DNA of 64,000 nucleotides, taken from the NCBI RefSeq assembly GCF_000003815.2, contig NC_049993.1, positions 3,666,518-3,730,517 on the forward strand. Direction: 5' to 3'. Numbering within the stretch: the first letter of the stretch is position 1; each line of letters starts with the position of its first letter. This document shows positions 1 through 11,265 of this stretch, one piece after another. Origin of the DNA: Branchiostoma floridae. Taxonomy: Eukaryota; Chordata; Leptocardii; Amphioxiformes; Branchiostomatidae. The notes under the pieces are model-generated. The model made no database searches, was not told where the DNA came from, and saw only the letters and a program-made list of their open reading frames with translations. The translations under genes and the position numbers were made by a program.

Positions 1-842
1 ATAGATATATATATATATAATGGCTAATGTTCTGACAAGAAAAAAAAAAAAAAAAAAAAAAGGAGCGCTCGGGAACCCGCCGCAACTACCTGCCACGCGT
101 CTTAGAGAGTGCGTTATATATATGTGATTGTGTGTGATTGTGTGTGTGAGTGAGTGTGGTTCTAACGCGTAGAGGTCTTTTACGTGTACGTGTACCAATA
201 TCTAAATTATTTCTGACCATTACTTTGCAAGCGACGCCTAGTGCCTTCATGTAAAAGTGCTACCTAGGGAAGGAAGAAAAAACAGGGACAATTGATCTGC
301 GACCTGGGGTGTGCGGGTCAACTTGTTCTGCGCATGCTGGAAGTCAGACAACCACTTCTTTCTAATTGAAATACGAAGGGAACAATTATTAAACATTTTG
401 ACAATGTCTTCGAATAATTACGGCATGTGGAACTCAACCCACTCATGTCTGATCACAGTTCACCCGTATCATGATCATGACTTATTACCTGCTTGAAAAA
501 AAGCAGGTATTGATTTTGGTTGGGGTAGTGATTCCAGACCGATATCTTTAGAACCTCTGAATGGATTGCGATCACGTTTGCTATAGGGATAGAATGTATG
601 AGGCATTGTGCTATAGCGAGAATTAGAAGTTTGCTGCTGTTTTGTGGGGTTCTTTAAAAAAAAATATTTACACCCCTTTTTTTTTACTTTTTTTTAGTAG
701 AGTGGTCCCAGTAACTGATAGCCAGCTGGGCAATTAGGCACCCCTGTCAGACACCACTGTGTGCGGGGTGAATCACTTATATACACATTAGGGATATGAA
801 GCCGATGGCTGCACAGATCCACAATTAGTATAAAAAGTAACT
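1..842. other. Noncoding, low-complexity stretch
   Basis: No reading frame here resembles a known family. It holds a poly-A run near 39-61, TG-rich simple sequence near 120-160 and AT-rich DNA. A 22-base string at 777-798 recurs exactly at 1329-1350, and the sequence just before both copies is loosely similar, so a short direct repeat brackets the MITE at 851-1283. Confidence 0.6.
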
Positions 843-850
843 GTGCTTGC

Positions 851-1283
851 TAGGGCTGGGTATCGGTAAAGCGTACCGGTACAAAACCGGTTTTTCTTAT
901 TGGACCGGTCCAGAAAAACCGAACCTGAAAAAATTCGGTGGACCGGATGTTGGACCGATTAGAAAATTAACATGTTATTTTATCAGGTATTCACACGTTT
1001 TGGCGCTTGCAGGTGGAAGAAAATAACAAGAGTGAAGTAGAGTAGAGTTTATAGTAATTTCTACCACGTTTTACAGCCAATCGTACAGGTGCAGTTAGCG
1101 TTGTAGGATTTTAAAACGCCAATGTAAGTCTAATAATCCACCAAACAGATTTCTTTGTAGTGAAATGGACCATTGGTAAGACTCATACTGAATCAGGTCC
1201 AGGTTCAGGTCCGGACATGGACCTGATCCTCTGGACCTGAACCGGACCTGGACCTGAATTTTCTGTACCGGTACCCACCCCTA
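851..1283. mobile_element. hAT-type non-autonomous MITE
   Basis: A 433-bp element. The left end reads TAGGGCTGGGTATCGGTA and the right end is its inverse, TACCGGTACCCACCCCTA, giving terminal inverted repeats of about 18-20 bp. The 8 bases before it (843-850) and after it (1284-1291) are both GTGCTTGC. An 8-bp target duplication with TAGGG-type ends is typical of the hAT superfamily. The interior is rich in GGACCTG/CAGGTCC words and has no ORF, so it would depend on a transposase supplied elsewhere. A truncated second copy lies at 46207-46289. Confidence 0.8.
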
Positions 1284-1446
1284 GTGCTTGCCGTGACCAT
1301 CCCTGTCACCTATGTATGGAATGAACCATTATATACACATTAGGGATATGTGCCAGGTGCAGGTGTAACAATAGGAAATAAAAAGGAATGGTGAGGTCCT
1401 AGAAAGTGTAGTTTTGGGTATACTATTACCATAGGTAGATATATAG

Positions 1447-1569
1447 NNNNNNNNNNNNNNNNNNNNNNNNNNNNNNNNNNNNNNNNNNNNNNNNNNNNNN
1501 NNNNNNNNNNNNNNNNNNNNNNNNNNNNNNNNNNNNNNNNNNNNNNNNNNNNNNNNNNNNNNNNNNNNN
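1447..1569. other. Assembly gap (N run)
   Basis: 123 unresolved bases. Apparent ORFs across it are not real. Confidence 1.
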
Positions 1570-2061
1570 TCACCGAGACGGGGGCCGATACTAACGGCCA
1601 AACACCTTTGAGCTTTTGTTGATGTCACACTTCCGTTCCGGACGTGTGACCTAGGCTTTAGGTCATTTTGAGTTAATAAGGATCAGAGAACTATGTCAAA
1701 AGCTTGCTGGTAAGCACTTAATTTATTTTTTGTACGGATATTTGGTCATAAACATGTAACATAATGTTGAATACCATCACAGATGAACTGACAATTGGGT
1801 GAAATACGGTAAAGAACCACTGGAAAAATAACTCAGGGTAAATGGAACAAGTAAAACTTAAAAGAGACCTTGCGGAGATGGGTTGCACATGGGTGGGCGT
1901 GCAACGGCTAGCAGTGGACAAAACAGCATGGCGAACAATGACGGTCCGCCTCAGTGACCAGAATTGACATGCGGCGAGGATTATGATGATGATGAAAACT
2001 TAGCGGTAGACATCTATAAAAATGCGAGCAAATCATCATTTTTTCCTGCACAATCCTCCTA

Positions 2062-2220
2062 ACAGAGCTTTTTTTTCCTGGCACAACATCGCTAAGGAAT
2101 AAGCTTCCACGGACCTGCTTCCACATGAGTTACAATCTAAAACTGTTTAAGTCAAAGGTTAACAGACATCTTTCTTCACAATACAGTATTGTAACCCAAA
2201 ACGCTTCAGTGGCTCAATGA
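2062..2220 (+). mobile_element. LINE reverse-transcriptase C-terminal remnant
   Basis: An open stretch of 52 codons to a TGA at 2218. It contains a pattern like NKLPRTCF...LFKSKVNRHL, which resembles the segment of the form WNxLPxx...FKxxLxxHL that ends many Jockey/CR1-group LINE proteins. AATAAA-like signals follow near 2250. The upstream 1570-2061 stretch shows nothing recognisable. This is a small relic, and the family call rests on one short motif. Confidence 0.4.
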
Positions 2221-2263
2221 GCTTTGTTTTGCAGTGAACGCTAAGTAAATAAAGAAAATAAAA

Positions 2264-2702
2264 TAAACTGCAAATGCAGTCGAGCTACAATGGAACTACA
2301 AAGTTTTAGTTTAACACCCTTGCTACAGTCGTTGATTTTAATTGACAGATAGATCTTGTGGAACGGAGTAAGTAACGAAAGCTTTAGCGCCTTTATCTGC
2401 TTCTTTGAACTCCAAGGGACATTTCTATTATGAACTTTAGAGGAAAATACTCAAGCAAGGCTGACAGTGTTTGTTATTGTTTTCTACGTGTGGATACCAA
2501 AAAAGACTAATACAGTCCCAGTGTAAATTCAATTCCTTTATTTCCATATTTCATTTCCATATCTATAACTCACATCATTCAATAACTACATCATTATAAC
2601 AGTGCCTTTCTATTTAAGGTAAATATTGAGTCACTCATAAAGGTAACATATTGCTTCAGGTTATGAAAATGATTAAAATTTATTTCCTCAATGCATGTCA
2701 TC

Positions 2703-2780
<78 letters not shown>

Positions 2781-2782
2781 CA

Positions 2783-2816
<34 letters not shown>

Positions 2817-3769
2817 ATGGAGTCAGTTTTGCATTTATAATGGTAATAGCTACAAAGCACAGTATATGATAATTGACAATGTAATGAGAAATCACACCTG
2901 ACAATGCCACGTCTCCTTACTATTGAAATGATTAATATATTAATGAATCTTCATAATAATGACATTAATATTTAGACTACACATTTGCAGATACCTATAT
3001 ATATATCCAACCGTACTAATATTTTAGTACACTGTTTAAAAGATTCAAATTGCATTTTGAATCCCCTGTCTCACCCATTTCGTTAAGATGGTCTACTGAA
3101 ATTGACATTTTGTTTAATTGTTTAACTTTTATATGTTATAATATTAATTATCATATTGCTGTTATTCTCATGGTGAGTAAAGGCGCGTGATAATTTAGAT
3201 GTAGAAAGATCTAAATGATCGTGGCTTTCTTCTACACGGCCAAGAATACATTTTCTATTTTACATATCATATCATATCATATCATATCATATTATATCAT
3301 TATTCTTTTTTATACGGAAAAATTTCGTCCACGAGTTAAGATTTTTTCAACAATGTGTTTTCTTACAGAAGAAGAAGAAAGAAGAATTTTGCTATACATG
3401 TCTAGACTTATTTTTTTATGAAATAATAAAAAACTGTACTCCTTGTGAGAATTTTTATGGAAAGAATCTTCGAGTTATTTATTTATCTATTTTGGAATTC
3501 TTAATATAAGATAATTTGTCCCCTTGGTTAGAAAAACAAAAAATATTGTAAACGGTATGATATAATCATTGCACAATTCATTTCCATTTGGTACTATACA
3601 TCCATGTATAATCCCATAGCTTAAGAGTTATGAGTTTGAAACAGATTGGTTAAAGAACTTTTAAATGTCTCACACCCTTGTTTCTAACTCGGTGCTTATT
3701 GGCTTATTGTTACACTTCGTACCGATTTCTTTATCTGTATTAATATAGCGGGTATAACTGCCCTCCGAC
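2264..3769. other. Noncoding AT-rich region with microsatellites
   Basis: A long (ATT)n tract runs from about 2702 to 2815, broken once by CATCAT. A short (ATATC)n tract lies near 3263-3300. No gene seen. The poly-Leu, poly-Ile and poly-Asn frames over the tract are artefacts of the repeat. Confidence 0.7.
2702..2815. repeat. (ATT)n microsatellite
   Basis: About 38 units of a trinucleotide, nearly perfect. Confidence 0.95.
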
Positions 3770-4012
3770 GTAACACACCAGCTTCGCAGGCACCCGGTGC
3801 GGCAGCAGCTGGTTATATTACACTGAACGACGAGTCACACCTAACCTTTGCACATCTATCTGCAAGCGTTCTTTAAAACTATCCAGAGAAGATGCCCCTA
3901 CTGTGCTACTTAGTGATAACAAATTCCACTCTACGACAGTTCTGGGAAAGTACGAATTTTGGAACGCATCAATTCTAGGTTTGTAACTCTGATCTAGGAT
4001 TGATGTGGTCAA
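3770..4012 (-). mobile_element. LINE 3' end fragment
   Basis: Read on the minus strand it gives YKPRIDAFQNSYFPRTVVEW followed by SLDSFKERLQ. This is the usual end of Jockey/L2-like LINE ORF2 proteins (pattern NSxFPRTxxxWNxLP...SLDSFKxxL). The following residues, with LLPHRVPAKLV, also fit amphioxus-type LINE ends. There is no reverse-transcriptase core here, so it is a 5'-truncated scrap. It ends about 55 bp beyond the P450 stop codon. Confidence 0.65.
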
Positions 4013-4043
4013 AAATTCGTATTTTCCTAGAACTGTCGTAGAT
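3929..4043. repeat. Inverted repeat of LINE 3' sequence
   Basis: About 50 bp around 3931-3982 recur in inverse orientation at about 3991-4042 with a few mismatches (both contain CGACAGTTCT and its complement). The arms are two opposed copies of the same LINE coding end. Confidence 0.7.
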
Positions 4044-4067
4044 TCCATACACATTCATTGGTTGAAG

Positions 4068-7000
4068 CTATCCACGTGGAACTGCGCACAGTTCAAAGTG
4101 GGGCGCCAGATTGACAATGTTACTCATCTCATAGGCTCCCAGCGTGGACGGCTTAGGTGCGCCCTCTGGCAGATGAAATGTGAAACGCTGCATCAAGGAG
4201 ACGAACAACAAGAAGAGTTCCATCTTTGCCAGCTGTTCACCAAGGCAAGTTCGGGGGCCTAAAGAAAAGAATAAAAACCATTAGGTCACACCCGCTTTAT
4301 TTTATTGATCACATCCTCTTGAGATCCCAAACTAAAGCACAGGGGTAAAAGAAAGAAGGAAACAAAATCCACCAAAAATGCTGCCAAACCACAGGAGAAA
4401 TCCATCCTTTCCTAGACTTGTCTTTTGTGCACCACTAGTAATACTGTAAGAGACAATTGTTGCCATTTCAATCATGTTTATATTGCCATTATTGTTGAAA
4501 GAGGAGAAACAAGTGCGCTGTGCCCGGACCATGTGCCCCGTTACCCTGGGAAGTAGATCCTCTCACAAGCATAGAACTCTGCTCGACAAGGGGATGCTCT
4601 TGAGTCACATGTGGCCACGTTTTTTTTAAAACAGGTTAAAATCAATGACATCCATAAAATAAAGTTATTGTGGCCTTATCCATAATGTCCCTGTGGCTCA
4701 ACTGGTATCAGCCTCACAATTGCGTTGTCTATCTAGAGGCACCGGTGGTGCAATTTTTCGGTAGATACAATAATCAAACTGATGCGTTTATATGTTCAAT
4801 AAGTTATCTTGAGTAGGCTATTGTGAGATAAAGTGCTGGAAGTGAAGATATATCCTGCTTCTAGATCTGAAGCTTTTTAAACTGGTTGTATACACCTGCT
4901 GCTGTGAACATGTAAAACTCTCCCACGGTGCAAAATCTGCTTACACAATAAGCAAGAGTGCGAAAAGCTAGCAACTGGACAGTGATTGCCTAATGTCGGT
5001 GACCTGCTAGCATTTATTTGATTGGTCCTCGCTACTAAATGTCAAATTGTCTACACGGTGGGCTTTCACCCTAACCACCGGAAGACTACAACTTATCTTT
5101 GAAATATCCTCAGTGACTCACCCATAGAGAACGGGACGAGCGCCTCGTGTTTGACGAAGTTTCCGTCCTGATCAAGAAAACGTTCCGGTCGGAAGGTGTT
5201 CGGTTCCGGGAACAGCTTGGGGTCCATGTGCACGGACCATAGGTTGGCCTGTAACACATCACGAAACACATGAACACAAGTTGATCTTTAACGCATCACG
5301 AAACACATGCACACACGTTGATTTGTAACGCGTCACGAAACACATGAACACAAGTTGGTCTGTAACGCATCACTATAAACATGAACACAAGTTAAACTGT
5401 AAAGCCTCACGAAACACATGAACACAAGTTGACCTGTAACGCATCACGAAACGAATGAACACAAGTTGATCTGTAACGAATCACGAAACACATAAACACA
5501 AGTTGATCTGTATACATGTAACGCATCGCGAAACACATGAACACAAGTTGATCTGTAACGCATCACGAAACACATGAACACAAGTTGGTCTGTAACGCAT
5601 CACTATAAACATGAACACAAGTTAAAGCGTAAAGCCTCACGAAACACATGAACACAAGTTGGTCTATAACGCATCACTATAAACATGAACACAGGTTAAA
5701 CTGTAAAGCCTCTCGAAACACATGAACACAAGTTGATCTGCAACGCATCACGAAACACATGCACACACGTTGATCTGTAACGCATCACGAAACACATGAA
5801 CACAGGTTGATATGTAACGCATCACGAAACACATAAACACAAGTTGATCTGTGTCGTCTAAAAAATAAATAAAAGGAAAATATGAGATTATAACCATCAC
5901 TGTTTATACCAAGATTATTGCTTCCTGAGGAATGTTGTAGCCATTGAGGGTGGTTTCCTTGGACGGTGCGTGCCCAACACTCAGTGGCGCAACGGGTTTC
6001 ATTCGCTAGGCTTCCGCTAGGGTCGCTGTTATGTAGGGCAGCAGGTTCCGTTGTGCGTAGGACGGCGTGCTCTGTCCCAGTACAGAGTCTATCTCCTGAT
6101 GAACCTGTGGTTATGATACGCATATTTACAGGTTTGGGATAGAAAACATGTACTGTTTTCGTTGGCATGTATGGGCGCCGCCATTTTTTCCGCGGTGTAT
6201 GACGGGTTAGTGTGTTATATGAAAGTATTTGATGGGATAGCGTGGAGATGTGGTTTTGTCGGAAACGGCAGGACGGCAAGAGCCACAACCATGAAGGCTG
6301 AGTGTTTTGTATCGAGGGATTGGATAGGATGGATAGGATGGCTAAGAAATGTGATATTGTGGTCTTGTGTGTTTAAGTAGATTTGACTATATCTTCAGAT
6401 CCAACACCTATCATAATGATAAGGTAAGTACATAAAAGATTTGTAATTATAAAAAAAGACAGTGATTCTCAAGTTTAGCCCTACCCGATTGTATAGAACT
6501 TCTTTCTTATTATTCTATATTGTTTAATTAGTAGAATCTTATTATTCTATATCGTTTGATTAGTAGAATCCTATTACCCTATATTATTTGATTTTTTAAG
6601 ATGTATTATGTATTCTCTTTTTTGTTGTAGCTTATAGTTGACCTTACAAGAGTTACAACTGTACTTTTTGTCATGTAAATAAAGCTTGCTGTTGTTGGTG
6701 TTTGACGTCACTGATGTATGACGCAATCTAGCTTCCGCCATGTTGTTATTTAAGTTAAGGCAAAGGCTTAGAGGGCTTTGTAATTTGTACCCTATGTATT
6801 TGTAGGGAGCTTTTCTTGAGATACTGGAATTTTCGAGCTGAAACTTGCAGGCAATAATTTTTTTTTAGATTCTTTTTTGTTGTTTGGTGTCGTTTGTATC
6901 ATACTTTTCGTTCCCCAGAACTGCCCGGCCGTGCCCCGGTTTGGACATGTGACGTTGGCCAAAACTACAAGAAGGGAAGCCATTTCAAAATGGGTCTGTT

Positions 7001-10000
7001 GCGACAAAAAATGAATAAGTTCGTCCAATACTCTTTCTGCGGTAACGTTACTAAAACAGATCTAGAACCAATCTCCAACGCAGGGACACCCAACGGCGAA
7101 ACCACCTGTTTGAATGTATCCTGCTTTCTCAACCGTCACTCTTAGTTCCTGTGGGCGTAGCCACAAACCAGCTGTCAGTCAATCAGAGAATAGGCCTTTC
7201 AGTTTCAAAAGGGATTTCGCATATATAAGGGTAACCCTTTAATATTTATAAGCAGGGCAGTCAGGAACCAAGAGTGACGGTTGAGAGAGCAGGATACATC
7301 CTGACAGGCGGTTTCGCCGTCGGATGTCCCTGCGTAGAAAGATGTCTGAAACTTACCTTTTCCTGGATGTCTGGGTTGATCATCATGTACAGCAGGGCCC
7401 AGTGAGTGGTGGCGCCTGTAGTATCGGTACCGGCCAGGAACAAGTCTATCAGTACCTAAAGGTGTAAAATAAATAAGCCGACAATAAATCAAACATGTAT
7501 CAACGTGTTTCTTCCTTTCTTTTACTTCTTTTCCCTTCCGTCATTTTTAATGTCTTTAGTACCTTCCTTCCGTTCCGTCCTTTCTTATTTCCTTCCTTCT
7601 TTCTTCCTCCCCTAGGCTGGAGCTCATTCCTTACTTCATTTTCTATATTGATCCATCTATTCATTCATTCATTCATTCATTCATTCATTCATTCATTCAT
7701 TCATTCATTCATTCATTCATTCATTCATTCATTCATTCATTCATTCATTCATTCATTCATTCATTCATTCAAGTTGAACGCACCTCTTTCAGCTGCCTGT
7801 CGGCGAAATTCTCCCGAGCTCGTACATCCGGGGCCCTCTGTTGCTGCTCCAAGAGAAAGGCGTCGATAAAGTCCCGGATGTTGTTGGGGTCAAAGGTCAG
7901 CCTGTGCTTCTCTATCCGTTCCCTGCAGAACTCACGGAGCGCCTCGTACAGTTTCCCTGACGTTTCTATCAAGGAAGCCCCACTGGGCTGGATGTATCGA
8001 AACACGGGGTGAATCATGTAAAGCATATCACCGACAGTGGGCTTACTTGTAATAGCGGTGTTCAACATGCCTATAAGTCGAAGAAAATCGGGGTTGTCAT
8101 ATTCAAGGCGATCCCCAAAGGCAATGGAGAAAATGATGTTACAAACGGTGTTTTGCAGCATGATTTTTACGTCGAATGGTTGTCCGTTTTGCGACAATAT
8201 CGCATGAACTAGCGCGTTGGCTTCCTCGTTGACCTTGCCCTCCAAACTCCGCTTGCCGACGCCGAAGTCACGAAGAGTCATCAGGGTGAATTTGCGCAGC
8301 TGTTTCCATCGTTGGCCGTAGACTGCGAAGATCACACCTGAAAATAAACGAGACTTGCATTTTTACCTGCATGAAATGGCATGGAGGTTATGTTTTACCC
8401 GGCGTTTGTCTGTGTATCTGTGTGTGTGTCTGTCAACAAGATAACTCAAGAACGGCTTGGTGGATTGGTTTCATACTTGATATGTTGGTGGGGTGTGATG
8501 AAAGCTGGAAATTATTAGATTCATTTTGGGCCCCCTAGCGGCTTCCCTTGGTACTGCATCGTAATTTCTGGTGTTGCTATCTCGTGCTCTGAACAAGCTA
8601 TGGTCACGATTTTTAGTTGTTAGACAGCTCTTGTGTTTCGAAAGAAGTGACATGAGTTTGGACCCCTAGCGGCTAGTGTTGTGATAGCAGGGGTATTTCT
8701 GTCAAAAACTTTTGAAGGGGATATAACTCAAGAAATGAACTAATATTGTGTCCAATAAAAATACTTTCCTCAATTTCTTTTAATAGCTCATTTGTAAGCA
8801 TACCAGAAAAATAAAGCAGGCACATGACTTGCCGTAAGAGAAGGTTGCTTGCGTAATCTTTCTTGTTTCATACACGGTAAACAGCATTATGACTTTACAC
8901 ACAGAATGTGCTATATGTACGGACAGATTGAATTCCATTATAATTCAATTGAAGACATATATTAAACGTCCTATCTGTCGATGTCCCTAAACGATGACAA
9001 GTAGTAATTTTCCCTTCAGTAAAGCGAGGAATTTGGTGTTAAGTGCCTTACGGTTTCCTAATGGCACAGTGTTGGAGCATATCAGAGGACTCAAAACCAG
9101 GACCATCGGGCTTAGATTTTATACGGTCAAGCTATGTGACGTCAAGAAGATGCTACGCGACGCAAAGAGATTGTCACGTTTTGAAAAAAAAATGTCCAAA
9201 ATGTTTCCAAAACTTTGGCCACATAAATAGTTTGTTATATTACCGCAAAATCCGACGGAAACTGACACCTCAAAATTTGAAAATTATGCAGTCGTTGTAG
9301 GCAGGGATTTGGTGCCAATTTTTGGCGGTGGCGTTGGCTAAGTGGTCGTTGTGAAGAGGTCACGTAATGCTTACGTCAATGGAGAAAATTTTGGGAACCG
9401 AGAGATAGCGGTAGTAATGGCCAGGTGGTCGCTAAGAAGAGGTGGACCTTGGGCAGGTTTGACTGTACCTCGAAACAAACACGTTGTTCTTGACACTATT
9501 GCTAATGGCCTACCTTTCCATTCTTTATTCAAGAAATTAAGAGTTACCGTCAGCTGTGATGCCGTCCCCACGTAATTTCGCAACTGGTGAATGCGTTTTT
9601 CGACTAGAGAAATCCTCAGCTCTCTTGACCAGGGCGGTCCGGATAGTCTCGTACCCAGTCAGGACGATGGTAGGAACCCGGCCAATCCAGACCGTCATGA
9701 CGTCACCGTATTCTTTGGATAGATCCATGAGAGTGGCAGGAAGAAAGGTCGACTGGAAATAGATGAGAAACAAGACTGGCAATGATTTTTATGGTAGAAA
9801 AAATGCTAAGACTTTACTTCCAACACTGAATTAAACTATAGTGACATATACCCCTCTAAAGTTTTGGTCACTCTCCGTCGGCCTTGTTCACAGAATGGCC
9901 CTTTCTATCTCCAGCAGTGACGTCAGGAAGACACCACTTTTGCAGGATGGGGTCTTAAATATCAGGAAGTCTTATGTCACTTCTAGAGATAGAGAGGGTC

Positions 10001-11265
10001 ATTCTGTGAACAAGGTCGAGGGAGATTGACCGAAAAATTAGAGGGGTAAGTCCCTATAGTTTAATTCGGTGTTGGAAGTAAAGTGTTAGCATTTTTTTAT
10101 AATGTATTCAACCAACACAGATGAACTTCCATGCTAAGATAACGTTATTGTGATGATGACGATGGTCAGTGCATAGTTCCTGAGGTACTTTTTTTTCTCC
10201 CTGTAGAGATTTTCCTGGGAACTAAGATTTTAAACAAAACATCCATGTGAGGTAAAATCCATGTGGGTACATTTTTGTACAATTCCTGGAATTCCTGTAG
10301 ACAGCACACGATACTTCACAAATAGACTCGCACATGAGGCGTCGCCAAAAAGTATATCAAAGTAGTAATTACAAATAGTAACCTTTAACGTAAAGGTGGT
10401 TTAAAGCAGTTGGGAAGTGGAATGTTTTCCATTGTGATTAGGGCATGGTATTTGAAGGTGGATTAACTGACATTGTAACATGAATCTAAGAAATTTACAG
10501 CTGAATTTTGGAAACTCGAACGTAATGTAGCACTATCAGCTCCACCCGTTAGGCGTCGCCAAAATATCAATTTCTTATCAATAGGTTTCAAATATAACAT
10601 CAAAAACAACCAGGATTACCCAACCAACCAACCAACCAACCATATACGATGGCAATCAAGGGTATGGCGGAATACGTGTCAAAGGACACCTTTTCAAATA
10701 CGCACATGTCACGGCGGGGTTATGCCGCCCCTTACGGGGTGACATGCCCTTTCGTGTGGCTGATTCGGTATGGAGGTTCGCCAGGCCTCCATCCGGGTGA
10801 TTTGAAGTGAATCGCCAACTCCAGACACAAGAGTTTGCTCCATCTCACACCGCACCATCGTACACGTGGGGGCTCTTACACGTACATGGACTCTGACTCT
10901 CCCCATACACGGGACCTACATTTAACGTCCTATCCGAGGGACGGCTCTAGCCGAAGTTAGGTACTCGTCAAATTTGGCGCAGGCACTTTTATCCCCCCTC
11001 CCCCCAGTCTGGATAGGTTTAACTGCCAAGGCTTGCCCTGCAAGACTAAAGAGGCTAGGAGCAAATGCAATGGCTTGCTTACCTTGGCTAACATGGGACC
11101 GTTTCCGAGAAGCGGCCACCCCCATGGTCCTGGTGGTAGGTTCCTAGGTCCCCGAATATACAGATATGTCAGCACACACACACACGCCACCATAAGTGTT
11201 GGGAGATCGGCATATTGACGACCAGCCCTCAAGACTTCCAGAAAAGTGTTCATCTTTAGTAACAT
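4068..11265 (-). CDS. CYP2-type cytochrome P450, seven exons, one in-frame stop
   Basis: A microsomal haem monooxygenase of the CYP2 type, which would oxidise lipophilic substrates at the ER membrane. Exons on the minus strand are 11265-11083, 9752-9548, 8337-7784, 7455-7357, 6104-5910, 5248-5122 and 4258-4068. All junctions have GT-AG ends and phases that join exactly (518 codons including the stop). Visible parts: N-terminal membrane anchor (residues about 21-37), the PPGP hinge (44-47), C-helix WxxxR (140-144), I-helix AGTDTT (322-327), the PERF-type meander segment in exon 6 (FRPERF), and the haem loop [11 protein letters not shown] with Cys459. Start: ATG at 11265 or, 12 bases on, ATG at 11253. 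Oddity: codon 380 in exon 5 is TAG (forward CTA at 6006-6008), inside the K-helix, where LEVQR-like residues are expected (read AEA*R). Everything else looks functional, so this is a very recent pseudogene, a polymorphic null allele or a sequence error. The substrate cannot be inferred. Confidence 0.9.
4259..5121. other. Intron 6 of the P450
   Basis: No coding sequence seen. Near 4688-4740 a stretch (TGGCTCAACTGG) matches a tRNA-type A box without a clear B box, possibly a worn SINE. Confidence 0.5.
5249..5858. repeat. 37-bp minisatellite in P450 intron 5
   Basis: About 16 units of roughly 37 bp with the core CTGTAACGCATCACGAAACA and spacer ATGAACACAAGTTGAT. Some units are variants (CACTATAAACATG). 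The array starts directly at the 3' splice site of P450 exon 6. On the gene strand every unit reads ...GTGATGCGTTACAG..., nearly identical to the true acceptor (GTGATGTGTTACAG before GCC). It is not CRISPR: units are contiguous with no unique spacers. Confidence 0.95.
7079..7334. repeat. Hairpin: 73-bp inverted repeat in P450 intron 4
   Basis: 7079-7151 and 7262-7334 are near-perfect inverse copies (about 8 mismatches), separated by 110 bp. Both arms contain GACGGTTGAG and GGATACAT. The right arm ends 22 bp from the donor site of the I-helix exon. It may be a foldback MITE; no clear target duplication was found. Confidence 0.85.
7659..7770. repeat. (ATTC)n microsatellite
   Basis: About 28 tetranucleotide units in P450 intron 3, ending 13 bp from the donor site of exon 3 (7784). 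Confidence 0.95.
8395..8705. repeat. Dispersed repeat, copy 1 (family with 55070-55340)
   Basis: Contains ATAACTCAAGAACGGCTTGG, then GGATTGGTTT, GTGTGATGAAA and CCCCTAGCGGC in order. The same words in the same order occur at 55070-55340, and a more diverged set at about 40795-40915. No terminal repeats or ORF seen, so the class is unknown. This copy sits in intron 2 of the P450. Confidence 0.7.
9801..10096. mobile_element. Foldback MITE in P450 intron 1
   Basis: The first and last about 120 bp are inverse copies (left TGCTAAGACTTTACTTCC, right its near complement GGAAGTAAAGTGTTAGCA) around a short centre, about 295 bp in all. Both arms include the words CAGAATG and TAGAGGGG or their complements. 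No ORF. The class is not identifiable from the ends. Confidence 0.8.
10320..10600. repeat. Dispersed repeat segment with GGCGTCGCC motifs
   Basis: The string AGGCGTCGCCAAAA occurs at 10337 and 10552 here, and again near 56611 beside a tRNA-like relic. It lies in P450 intron 1 and has no coding potential. Confidence 0.4.
10610..10975 (-). mobile_element. Retroelement 3'-UTR-like repeat, copy 1
   Basis: A (CCAA)n tract at 10621-10640 is followed by a segment ending with ACGGGACCTACATTTAACGT and TCCGAGG. The same tail (ACGGGACCTCCATTTAACGT) lies at 50140-50160, where the low-coordinate end carries a (TTTG)n tail. This suggests LINE or SINE 3' sequence on the minus strand. No coding sequence. 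Confidence 0.45.

Noticed and set aside
2651-2910. Poly-Leu, poly-Ile and poly-Asn reading frames
   Set aside because: They are translations of the (ATT)n microsatellite.
4688-4760. tRNA-type A box
   Set aside because: No B box or cloverleaf pairing follows; at most a worn SINE.
5249-5858. CRISPR-like regular array
   Set aside because: Units are contiguous with no unique spacers and the setting is a eukaryotic intron; it is a minisatellite.
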